Part shown: one piece after another, positions 8,049 to 17,500 of the stretch | Layout of the letters: each line of letters opens with the position of its first letter | Numbering within the stretch: position 1 is the first letter of the stretch | Source of the DNA: an uncultured bacterium | GTDB lineage: Bacteria; Bacteroidota; Ignavibacteria; Ignavibacteriales; Melioribacteraceae | Length of the DNA stretch: 31,497 nucleotides | NCBI GenBank assembly: GCA_937936675.1 | Contig: CALDDL010000241.1 | Span: 1 to 31,497 of the forward strand | Direction of reading: 5' to 3' | Made by a program: the position numbers and the translations under genes | The notes under the pieces: model-generated | The model's input: only the letters and a program-made list of their open reading frames with translations | The model's database searches: none | What the model was told of the DNA's origin: nothing

Positions 8049-9785
8049 TTGCGACATCTAAGCAAAATAATTTATTTATATATAGGAATATTTCTCTTAC
8101 TATTTCATGAATGTGGTTTCGCACAGCCGAAAATACTTTCAGATATTCGCTATATACCCTCTTCAGGGAAATATCTCACTACTCAATGGACTTCTAATCA
8201 AGGGTTACCTCAAAATACTATTAATCAAATAGCTCAAGATAGTAAGGGGTTTATCTGGGCAGCTACTTTCGGAGGTTTAGTTCGTTTTGATGGTATTAAT
8301 TTCAAGGTATATTCCGTAAAAGAATACCCGGGATTAATTTCCGATAGAATTAGAAATATTTTTATCGATTCAAAAGATCAGATTTGGATATCAACCGAAT
8401 CTCATAAACTAATTAAATTCGACGGGAAAAATTTTATCGATAAATCTCACCTCTTCCCTAATTCCACTTTGCAAATTATACCAATGATAGAAACTTCAAA
8501 GGGAGAAGTGTATATAAGCATCGATTCTTTGATTTATTTTGAAAAAGATGGTGAATTCAGTTTAGTTAAAATCAAAAATAGTAGAAAAAGTCAATTGCCT
8601 CTATGGAATATAACTTCCAGCCCTATTCTCAATAACGATACACTATTCGTAATAAAAGATAATTTATTGGGTTTATTATATGAAGGTAAAGTAATAAAAA
8701 GTTTATATCCCAATCTAGAGCCTGCTTATTCAAATTCATGCGTATATAATAAATATGGATATTGGTTTATCCAAGGAAGGGAGCTATACTATTCTAAAAC
8801 TTTCGAGGGTCTCCTTAATCCACAAAGAGTTTTCCCGGAGAGAACCTTTATAGCAATTTATGGAAAAGGAAATGATATTATTGCCGGTACTCACGATAAT
8901 GATATTGTATTAATCAGAGATAAGAATCTATCCGTTATCCAATCAAATAACAATAAGATGGTTACTATTTATACATCTTATTTTATTGATAGAGAAAGAA
9001 ACTATTGGATAGGAACAGAACTAAACGGTCTTTATTATATAAAGAAAAGATTTCTTTATACTTTAGACCAGTCTTATGGAATTAATACATTAAATACATA
9101 TCCTATTTTAAAAGCTTCTGATGGCTCTATATGGATAGGACAAAATATTGGTTTGCAAAGATTAAAAAATGGCAAGATTTATAGCTATAATCCGGATAAT
9201 AATAATTCGCTTACTACCTGGGGATTAGCTGAAGATAAAGAAAATAATATTTGGATCGCTTCTAATGGTAATGGAATTTGGAAATATGATGGAAAAAATT
9301 TTGAAGTGATTTATAGTAAATCTGATCGTTATCAAAATCTTAATAATTTCTCTGCCTTCTGCGATAAAGATAATCGAATCTGGATTGGGAGGAAAGGGTC
9401 GATAGTACGATTCTCAAATGGGAAGGAAGATTATTTTGTTCCGAATAATAATATTAATAATCTTTACCTCAATTTTATTCAAGATGATTCCGGAATCATT
9501 TGGGTCGCATCAAATGATGGTGTCTTTAAATTTGAAAACGGGAAATTTGTTTTGGATAATTCTCTTTCTCTCAAATATTCCAGATCATTATATCTAGATT
9601 CAAAGAAACGTCTTTGGGCTGGCTCTTATGGTAATGGAATTATAATTAAATCAAATAAAAAATATTTTAGCCTCACAGAAAAAGAAGGACTATACAATAA
9701 TATAATATCCGCAATTGTAGAAGACGGAAAGGGTAATTATTGGTTCTCGACTAATAAGGGAATTTTCAAAATACAATCTGCCTAA
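8049..9785 (+). CDS. Sensor kinase, N-terminal propeller half (cut by in-frame TAA)
   Basis: These 578 residues form the periplasmic sensor part of a two-component-regulator-propeller kinase. The start is TTG 8049, with AGTCAGG seven bases upstream, giving a signal peptide that ends FAQPKILSDIR. The body is a chain of Reg_prop repeats, starting with GLPQNTINQIAQDSKGFIWAA and repeating the D-x-x-x-x-I-W pattern every 40-50 residues, which builds beta-propellers. The frame ends at TAA 9783-9785. The same reading frame resumes at once and encodes the rest of the kinase, as shown by the colinear intact paralogue at 11245. On its own this half would be a secreted propeller with no membrane anchor. 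I read it as part of a gene disrupted by a nonsense codon. A real split gene, readthrough or a base-call error are the alternatives. Confidence 0.75.
   Translation: MRHLSKIIYLYIGIFLLLFHECGFAQPKILSDIRYIPSSGKYLTTQWTSNQGLPQNTINQIAQDSKGFIWAATFGGLVRFDGINFKVYSVKEYPGLISDRIRNIFIDSKDQIWISTESHKLIKFDGKNFIDKSHLFPNSTLQIIPMIETSKGEVYISIDSLIYFEKDGEFSLVKIKNSRKSQLPLWNITSSPILNNDTLFVIKDNLLGLLYEGKVIKSLYPNLEPAYSNSCVYNKYGYWFIQGRELYYSKTFEGLLNPQRVFPERTFIAIYGKGNDIIAGTHDNDIVLIRDKNLSVIQSNNNKMVTIYTSYFIDRERNYWIGTELNGLYYIKKRFLYTLDQSYGINTLNTYPILKASDGSIWIGQNIGLQRLKNGKIYSYNPDNNNSLTTWGLAEDKENNIWIASNGNGIWKYDGKNFEVIYSKSDRYQNLNNFSAFCDKDNRIWIGRKGSIVRFSNGKEDYFVPNNNINNLYLNFIQDDSGIIWVASNDGVFKFENGKFVLDNSLSLKYSRSLYLDSKKRLWAGSYGNGIIIKSNKKYFSLTEKEGLYNNIISAIVEDGKGNYWFSTNKGIFKIQSA
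9783..9785 (+). other. In-frame TAA interrupting the sensor-kinase gene
   Basis: The frame 8049-11198 has exactly one stop. Upstream it reads KIQSA, then stop, then IDNFINGKAEKVISI. The paralogue reads RIRESEIDSYLSGKSNEVISI, so the stop replaces a residue and no frame shift is involved. Across the stop the gene would span 1049 codons, against 1050 for the intact paralogue. Confidence 0.85.
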
Positions 9786-9893
9786 ATCGATAATTTTATT
9801 AATGGGAAAGCTGAGAAAGTAATTTCAATCAGATATGGAGAAGAGGAAGGATTAGTAAATACAGAATTTAATGGCGGCTGCCAACCAAGTTGG

Positions 9894-11198
9894 ATGAAGG
9901 ATGATGAAGAAAATATTTGGTTCCCCTCATTTGCGGGTGCGGTTATTGTTGACATTAAAGCATTAGAAAATTCCGCCACACACCCTGAAGTAATAATAGA
10001 ATCTTTAGTAACGAAAGATTCTATATATTATCCTAATGAAAAAATTTTGCTACCCGCTTCATATTCTAATTTTACTATCACTTATAAATCACCTTCATTC
10101 TCATCTCCTCAAAATGTAAAATTTATGTACAGATTAAAAGGACTCGAGAAAGAATGGCATGATAATGGTAATAAAAGAGAAATTACGTTTCAAAAACTTC
10201 CTTATGGTGAATATGAGTTTGAAGTAATTGTGTCTGATAGTTATGGTAATTCATCAAGGAAAGCTAGTACAATAAAATTTAGAGTGGATTCAATATTTTA
10301 CGAAACTCCACTTTTTTATATTATTGTTTCTCTTTTAATAATTACGATAATTAGTTTTTTATATTTCATAAGGATACGATTAGCAAGAAAGGACGCCTTT
10401 AAACTAGAATCTTTGGTATATGAAAGAACTGTTAGTTTACAAAATGCTAAAGAAGATGCCGAGAGATTAGCAGGTGAGGAAAAAATTTTAAGAGCCCAAG
10501 CCGATGAAGAAAATAGACAAAAGATAGAACTACTTAGAATAGTATCTCACGATTTAAAAAATCCTGTTTTTGCAATTAAGGGATTTACGGAAATGCTTTT
10601 GGAAGATGATTCTTTTGATGATGAAAATAAAGAGATTATCAATATGATCAGTGATGCGGGTGAACGACAAAAAGAACTTATTACTCAACTCCTAAATTAT
10701 AGTCGATATGAAGGAAGCGATTTTATTCTTGAAAAGTCTCATGTTAATATCATACATGTAATTAATAAAATACTGCCCAATTTTATCCAAATTGCATCAA
10801 ATAAAAATCAAGAAATTCATTTCAGCTATGAAAATGATAAAATATTTATTCTTACCGAATCTGCTTTGTTTTCTCAGATAATCGAAAATATATTAAGCAA
10901 TGCTATTAAATATTCTCCGAAGAATAAAAATATTTCGATATCCGTTCAATCAATTAATGGAAAAGCTCTGATAAAAATAAAGGATGAAGGTCCCGGATTT
11001 AGAGATGATGAAAAAGAGATTATGTATAAACCATTTGTAAAATTATCGGCAAAGCCTACCGATGGTGAAACGAGCACGGGATTAGGATTATCGATTGTGA
11101 AACGATTTGTTGAATTAAACGGCGGAAGCATTCAGTTGAATAGCACTTTTGGACTTGGTTCCGAATTTATTTTAGAATTTGATGAAGTGAAAGCTTAA
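9894..11198 (+). CDS. Sensor kinase, C-terminal Y_Y_Y/histidine-kinase half
   Basis: These 434 residues continue the frame of 8049-9785. Residues about 50-132 form the Y_Y_Y domain, 138-160 the single membrane helix, and 165-212 a coiled-coil linker. The kinase core follows: H-box SHDLKNPVFAIKG with phospho-acceptor His219, N-box ENILSNAIKYSP with Asn336, G1 IKDEGPGF and G2 TGLGLSIVKRF. There is no receiver or AraC domain. ATG 9894 is the first possible start after the TAA; no GTG or TTG lies between, and no Shine-Dalgarno precedes it. A product starting there would lack the signal peptide that puts Y_Y_Y outside the membrane. All kinase motifs are intact, so decay is recent, the stop is bypassed, or the TAA is an artefact. 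Confidence 0.7.
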   Translation: MKDDEENIWFPSFAGAVIVDIKALENSATHPEVIIESLVTKDSIYYPNEKILLPASYSNFTITYKSPSFSSPQNVKFMYRLKGLEKEWHDNGNKREITFQKLPYGEYEFEVIVSDSYGNSSRKASTIKFRVDSIFYETPLFYIIVSLLIITIISFLYFIRIRLARKDAFKLESLVYERTVSLQNAKEDAERLAGEEKILRAQADEENRQKIELLRIVSHDLKNPVFAIKGFTEMLLEDDSFDDENKEIINMISDAGERQKELITQLLNYSRYEGSDFILEKSHVNIIHVINKILPNFIQIASNKNQEIHFSYENDKIFILTESALFSQIIENILSNAIKYSPKNKNISISVQSINGKALIKIKDEGPGFRDDEKEIMYKPFVKLSAKPTDGETSTGLGLSIVKRFVELNGGSIQLNSTFGLGSEFILEFDEVKA

Positions 11199-11244
11199 TT
11201 TTGAACCCGGTTATTCGATAATATCATAATAAACAGGGAATGAT

Positions 11245-14200
11245 GTGTGCAAAATTGGGCGAAATAAGTATTTAATAATTGGATTATATCTATTATTATT
11301 TTTGGCAGATGTCTTTCCCCAGCCGAAAATTTTATCGGATATCAGGAAAATTCATCCTTCGGAAACTTATTTAGTCTCATCATGGACTTCAAATCATGGA
11401 TTACCACAGAATACCATAAATTCAATTGCTCAAGACAGCAAGGGTTTTATATGGTTATCCACTTTTGGGGGACTGGTCCGTTTTGATGGTGTTAATTTTA
11501 AAGTCTTCTCATCTAAGGAATACCCTGCTCTCTTAAGTGATAGAATTATTAATATTTTTATAGATAAAAACGATCTGATTTTTATTGCGAATGAATCGGG
11601 TCAAGTGCTTACTTTTGATGGTAAAAAATTTTCTGATATAACATTTAAATTTCCTAATATTAATATAAATTATTCTTTCCTTGGCGAAGACTCAAAAGGC
11701 AATAAATATATCCTAGCCGATTCTATAATTTATTATTATACAAAAGAAAAAATTGAGCTAATAGATTTTAGCAAAAGCGAAATTACTGCAAAAGTAAATA
11801 AACTTATCAGTTTCAGCCCCACTATGATTGGTGATTCTTTATTCGTAATAAAAGATCAAACCGGTTTACTCTTATTTAATGGCAAAATAGTTAAAAGCTT
11901 AAAAGTGCATTCAAAAGGTGAACTTTCAAATTCATGTTTGGTAAATTCTTTAGGTTTCTGGTTTTTAAAAGCCGGGAAATTAATGTTTTCAAAAAGATTT
12001 GAAAATATTAATAATGCAATATCTTTATTCCCGGACCTGAAATTTATTTCGTTCTATGGAAAAGAGAATAAAATTATTGCGAGTACTTGGGATAGAGAAT
12101 TAGTTAGTATCGATAATTTTAAAATATCCACGATTCAAGAAAAAAATAGAAAATTAATCTCGCTTTATTCAAAACTTTTTATCGATAAAAAAAATAATTA
12201 TTGGATCGGTTCTGAAATAGATGGATTATTTTTTATACGTAAGAAATTTCTCTATACTTTTGATAAATCATTCGGAATCAATAGATTAAATACATATCCG
12301 ATATTTAAAGCTTCTGATAATAGTATTTGGATTGGTCAGAATTATGGTCTCCAAAGAATTATAAATAACAAGATAGAAGATTTCGCAATAGAAAAAACTA
12401 TAAATCTTGCGCCATGGGGAATTACAGAAGATAAAGATAAAAATATTTGGTTAGCTTCAACCGGTAATGGCATATTCAAGTATGATGGAAAAAATAGAAT
12501 TAGTTACAAGGAAGATATTAATCCCCATGCCGGAGATAAGTTTTTTTCTGCTTTCTGTGATAAAGATAATAATATTTGGTTCGGAGGTGTTGGTACTATT
12601 GTTCGATATAAGAAAAATCAATTTGAGTTTTTCCGCCCATATAAAAATAAAGCAAATTTATTCAGAAATTTTATTCAGGATAAAGATGGTATAATTTGGA
12701 TTGCCTCAGAAGTAGGATTATTGAAATATGATAATAATAATTTTGTACCGATAAAAGATTTTGAACTCAATTCTGCCAGAGCACTATATATTGATAAAAA
12801 CAATAGAATGTGGATTGGTACTTATGGAAAAGGTATTGCAGTTAAAATCGGCGATAAATTCAAATATCTTTCAGAAAAACAAGGCTTATTCAGCAATATC
12901 ATTTCTGCAATTGTCGAAGATGGTATTGGGAATTTTTGGTTTACGAGTAATAATGGGCTATTCAGAATTAGAGAATCGGAAATTGATTCTTATTTGAGCG
13001 GAAAAAGTAATGAGGTTATCTCAATTCATTATGGAATTGATGATGGACTTAGTAATAATGAATTTAATGGCGGCTGCCAGCCCAGTTGGATGAGAGATGA
13101 TGAAGGAAATCTCTGGTTCCCATCGTTTGGCGGTCCTGTAATTGTTGATCTCAAATCTTTAAGCGATCCCGTTACCGAACCAAAAGTATTTATTGAAAAT
13201 TTAGTAGTTGAGGATCTAGTCTTTAGTCCAGAAGATAAAATAAAAATTCCGGCGGATTATACGAACTTTACCATTAATTTTAATTCACCATCCTTTTCTT
13301 CTCCTAAAAATGTAAAATACCGCTATCGACTCATAGGAAGCAGCGATAAATGGCGAGATAATAATAACGCAGGGCAAATTACATTTCAAAAACTTCCTTA
13401 TGGCGACTATGAATTTCAATTATTAGTTATCGATAGTCATGGAAATAAATCTAAAAAACCCGTAAGTATAAAATTTACTATCCAATCGGTATTTTATGAA
13501 ACGCCTCTTTTTTACCTACTATGCTCTCTATTAATTATAGTAATTATAAGCATTTTATATTATGTACGTATTAGATTAGCAAAGATACATGAGTTGAAAT
13601 TAGAAGCCTTGGTAAATGAGAGAACAATAAGTCTGAAAATTGCAAAAGAAAATGCAGAACATGCGGTAGAAGAAGAGAAAATTCATAGAGCTAAAGCCGA
13701 AGAAGAGAATAGACAAAAAATTGAGCTCCTTAGGATTGTCTCTCATGATTTAAAAAATCCTGTTTTTGCAATTAAAGGACTTATAGAGATGCTTCTTGAT
13801 GAAGGTTCGCTTGATGAAGAGGATAAAAAAATTGTTAAAATGATAGGCGAGAGCGGAGATAGGCAGGCTCAACTAATCTCAGAGCTTTTAAATTATAGCC
13901 GTTATGAAGGAAGCGATTTTAATTTGGATAAAACCGAAATTAATGTTGTAACCTCTATTAAAAGAATAATTACAAATTTTTATCAGACGGCTCATAATAA
14001 AAATCAAGAGATTCAATTTGAATCACCGAAAGATATTATTATAATTGAAGCCGATACAATTCTTTTTACACAAATTATAGAAAATCTATTAAGTAATGCC
14101 ATAAAGTTCTCTCCGATGAATAAAAATATTTTTATATCGGTTCAATCGGATAATGGTAAAGTTCAGATTAAAATAAAAGATGAAGGATTAGGATTTAGCG

Positions 14201-14397
14201 AAGAAGATAAGCTGATTATGTTTAAACCTTTCGTAAAACTTTCGTCAATCCCCACTAATGGAGAAGCAAGTACAGGACTTGGTTTATCGATTGTCAAACG
14301 TTTTGTAAAATTAAATAATGGAACGATTTCACTCAATAGCATAAAAGATAAAGGTGCGGAATTTATTTTAGAATTTGATGAAATTAAAGAGGATTAA
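11245..14397 (+). CDS. Two-component-regulator-propeller sensor histidine kinase (intact)
   Basis: This 1050-residue membrane sensor is the full-length tandem paralogue of the preceding broken gene, matching it along its whole length. A signal peptide (about 1-26, ending FPQ) is followed by Reg_prop repeats from about residue 50 to 585, which form periplasmic propellers. Y_Y_Y comes next at about 665-745, a membrane helix at about 752-777 and a coiled-coil linker. The HisKA domain has phospho-acceptor His834 in SHDLKNPVFAIKG. The HATPase domain shows ENLLSNAIKFSP, IKDEGLGF and TGLGLSIVKRF. No receiver or DNA-binding domain is attached, unlike the hybrid regulators of Bacteroides, and no partner regulator gene lies nearby. 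The start is GTG 11245, with AGGG six bases upstream. The ligand is unknown. Confidence 0.9.
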   Translation: MCKIGRNKYLIIGLYLLLFLADVFPQPKILSDIRKIHPSETYLVSSWTSNHGLPQNTINSIAQDSKGFIWLSTFGGLVRFDGVNFKVFSSKEYPALLSDRIINIFIDKNDLIFIANESGQVLTFDGKKFSDITFKFPNININYSFLGEDSKGNKYILADSIIYYYTKEKIELIDFSKSEITAKVNKLISFSPTMIGDSLFVIKDQTGLLLFNGKIVKSLKVHSKGELSNSCLVNSLGFWFLKAGKLMFSKRFENINNAISLFPDLKFISFYGKENKIIASTWDRELVSIDNFKISTIQEKNRKLISLYSKLFIDKKNNYWIGSEIDGLFFIRKKFLYTFDKSFGINRLNTYPIFKASDNSIWIGQNYGLQRIINNKIEDFAIEKTINLAPWGITEDKDKNIWLASTGNGIFKYDGKNRISYKEDINPHAGDKFFSAFCDKDNNIWFGGVGTIVRYKKNQFEFFRPYKNKANLFRNFIQDKDGIIWIASEVGLLKYDNNNFVPIKDFELNSARALYIDKNNRMWIGTYGKGIAVKIGDKFKYLSEKQGLFSNIISAIVEDGIGNFWFTSNNGLFRIRESEIDSYLSGKSNEVISIHYGIDDGLSNNEFNGGCQPSWMRDDEGNLWFPSFGGPVIVDLKSLSDPVTEPKVFIENLVVEDLVFSPEDKIKIPADYTNFTINFNSPSFSSPKNVKYRYRLIGSSDKWRDNNNAGQITFQKLPYGDYEFQLLVIDSHGNKSKKPVSIKFTIQSVFYETPLFYLLCSLLIIVIISILYYVRIRLAKIHELKLEALVNERTISLKIAKENAEHAVEEEKIHRAKAEEENRQKIELLRIVSHDLKNPVFAIKGLIEMLLDEGSLDEEDKKIVKMIGESGDRQAQLISELLNYSRYEGSDFNLDKTEINVVTSIKRIITNFYQTAHNKNQEIQFESPKDIIIIEADTILFTQIIENLLSNAIKFSPMNKNIFISVQSDNGKVQIKIKDEGLGFSEEDKLIMFKPFVKLSSIPTNGEASTGLGLSIVKRFVKLNNGTISLNSIKDKGAEFILEFDEIKED

Positions 14398-14463
14398 GAA
14401 TTGGAATCTAGGATATAAAGACGATTTATCAAACCGGACAAGATATACCCGGTATATATAAAG

Positions 14464-14491
14464 AAACCTCCGAAGGAGGTTTAGCTTTATT
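14464..14491. terminator. Bidirectional terminator hairpin between convergent genes
   Basis: AAACCTCC (14464-14471), loop GAA, GGAGGTTT (14475-14482) is a perfect 8-bp stem with a tight loop. T-rich sequence follows on both strands: AGCTTTATT on plus, CTTTATAT on minus. It can stop the kinase transcript and the convergent PEPCK-like transcript. Confidence 0.7.
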
Positions 14492-14515
14492 GGATTTATA
14501 ATAAGTAAATTTATA

Positions 14516-14542
14516 GCCGGGGTTCTCTCCGGCCATTTTTTA
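14516..14542 (+). terminator. Second terminator hairpin downstream of the kinase
   Basis: GCCGGGG (14516-14522), loop TTCT, CTCCGGC (14527-14533) forms a 7-bp stem with one G-U pair, followed by CATTTTTTATTTT. It lies immediately before the minus-strand stop at 14545 and would act on plus-strand transcripts. Confidence 0.65.
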
Positions 14543-14544
14543 TT

Positions 14545-17500
14545 TTAGTTCTTGTAAATATTATCCAATCCGATATATCCTTCAAGATGCTTGAGGTAAT
14601 CAGCGGATTTGAAATACTTTTGTTTCTGTTTTACTATTTCGATTTTATCCTGTAAACATTTTCTCTCTTTATCCGATAGGTTATTCTGTGTTTCAAGCTG
14701 CTTATTCAAATAATCAAGATGTCTTTTGAAAAGTTCAATATCATAAAGCTGTTTGTTTAATAGTCTTTCTTTATACCAATCACTTTTCAAAGTATAATCA
14801 TAAGTAAAAAGATTTCTTATTTCAGGATCATTAATTGTTTTGCCTTCATAATTATCATATACCATAATATGAAGCAATGCTTTAAGAGGTGGAATAGCTC
14901 CCTCGATACTTCCATCCAAGAAGTAACTTTGTGCCACTCTTTTTTGAGCTTCTACAATATTATTAATTCCATCGGCATATACATCTAAGTCCTGCAATTC
15001 AGGCTTTAACATATCTTCATCAAAAACTGAAGATGGATTTTCGAATACTCTTCCAAAGAATGAACGAACAAATTTATAAGTCATTCGATATCCGAGACGG
15101 CTTGCCAAAATTAATTTTCCATTATGTTCAAAATCTTCTAACTTTTCAAAAAGTCCTTCTTTTATAAGGAATTCCGGTTCTCTTTCTTCGACTCTTAATC
15201 TTCCCCATAATTCAGGAATTAATAAACTAATATCATGATCCACACGATACTTTGGACCTATATATCCTGCCACCGAAGTAAATCCATCGTATCCGGTTAG
15301 AATATAAGATACCAAAGCATTATTAAGATCGGTAATAGGGCAGAGCGCATTAAATGGACCTTTAGTAAGTGCGCCTTCGGAACCAGCTCCAGTAGTAGAT
15401 GGTGATTTACCTGTTAAAGAGCAGATGAAATCCATAAATAATTCTGGTAATTCTTGATAATGAATCGGATTATGAACTGCAAGAGAGCGAACTCCCGGCT
15501 CTGGCGGATTATCTCTTCTGCCGGCAAGTACAGATATTACAGGCCAAAGTATCGGTTTATCTTCCGGTGCTTTTCTAAAAAGCCGTGCTCCTATTTCTGC
15601 AATATATTTTTCTTTATGTTTAGCTATGTCCGGTCTATTCTGAAGGTATCTCATATTCTTTGAAGGTTTGCCTTCAAAAATTCTTGGATTCGATGGCGAT
15701 ACAAAATAATCGCTATCCTTTTTTTCAACTACTTCTTCTATTAAATTTTTAACAGGAGCCGTATATTTATCAAACTCAATTGCATCATCAATAAAACGTT
15801 CAGCATCATTGATTGTAAGGGGAGCAAAATTAGAAATAAAAGTATTTGGTGTTGATAAATCCTTCTCGGCTTGTTTATCATAACCTCTATGAATTGCTTC
15901 GTCGGGTCTTTGGAAAAATCGATATTCACAATTTTCAATAAACTTAACTGCAGGATAATGAATTTCTTTAGGTAAATATTCCAATTGTTTGGAAGGAATT
16001 ACGATCGAAGCCGTAATATCATCTTCCATCTGAACTTTATCGGAAGCAACAAAATCTTGACGTAATTTGAATGTTCTCCAAGAATTATCTTTTCTTAATC
16101 CAACACGCAAATAGCTCGCAACAAGTTTTCTATTATTATATTTAAGTTCGTTACCGAAACGACCATCAATAATATCAACAGAGAAATAATCTTTCCAATT
16201 CTGTCCCCATTCGGCATTATAGAATCGTTTAATTATATAAACGAGCCCTTTGATATAATGAGGGATACTATCAATCCATTGATTGTATTCCGGAGTGTAA
16301 ATAGGAGAAGGGGTAAGCAGTTTAATTACCGAACCAAGCGAGCGATTAGGACTAAGAATTGTTCTGCTTTGATTTGGTTTAGTATTTGGGTCTTTATCGC
16401 TATAATCGTGATTTATTACTTCTTCTACTAATTGAAAATCCTTCTCAAAATCAGCAGTGAAAAAAGGTCCATAGATAGTGGAATCTAAAATTGATTTAGA
16501 GATTTCCGATTTACCACCTCCCGAAACGGTGCAGGGTTTATGGCAGAATGTTCCTTCGGCAACAGTACCAATTAGTCTCCAAGAGGGAATATAAGAATTT
16601 TTTTCCATCCTGATCTTATATCCGGAAGGAAGTATATAAGTTTTCTTTGGGCTTAATTGAATTCGTCTTGGTTTATCCTGCCAAGTCCATGTAACGCTTT
16701 GATCGGCTAAACTGAAAAAAGAATCTTGCGGAACATAAATTATATCTTCATATATTTTATCGATTGCATAACCTTCCTCCTTAAAATCCATGAATGAAGA
16801 GTATGATTTTGTAAGCTGCTCATAAGTATGATTGTCTTGCTGAATTTGATTATCATCATGGAAGAAATCACCAAGATTATAGCTCGGGAAAGCAATAGCT
16901 CCTCCGGCATGTTCTTCTTCTGCATTGCCGAGAAGATTAGCCGCATAACTAATTTGGGTTTTCACTTCCTTTTTTGAATAACCGAAATAATTATCGGCAA
17001 TAATCGTAACAATCACTCCTTCCTCAGTACGTGCAGTAATCTTAAATGCATCGCCTCCATTATAGAGCTCGTCTTCATTTTCCCAACACATTCCATCGCG
17101 TACTTGTCTTGCAGTAGCAACATCAATTTTGGGAAGCCCAAGTTCGCGTTTCGTAAATCGAGTCAAATGAGGAGCAAGTATAATAAATCCTGTATGACCG
17201 CTCCACTGTTCAATATCAATAGCAGAATCATTCCAATAGAGATAAGGATCGCCGGCATTGCCAAAAATTGATTCAACAAAATCGAGGTTACTAACCAAAT
17301 TACCGGGAGCGAAGAAACGAATCTCCATTTTCTTTGATTTGCAGAAACCGGGTACTTCGGGACTAACTGTCGGCTTAAGTAAAAGTGATACAAAAAGTTC
17401 TGCTTTTTTTTCTTGAGTTGAAGTAAAAGGAATTTGGAGCAATTCATTAGGAGGATTAAAAGCTGCCATTAATAAATTAGCAAAAACTTTTTTAGGCACA

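Noticed and set aside
9783..9785. Stop-codon reassignment (TAA read as an amino acid) as an explanation for the split kinase
   Set aside because: Many other genes in the window end at TAA in the expected place with no conserved sequence beyond it, so TAA is an ordinary stop here.
12467..12997. Short plus-strand frames inside the intact sensor kinase
   Set aside because: They lie in another frame within the Reg_prop repeats. The kinase frame has the family motifs, and these do not.
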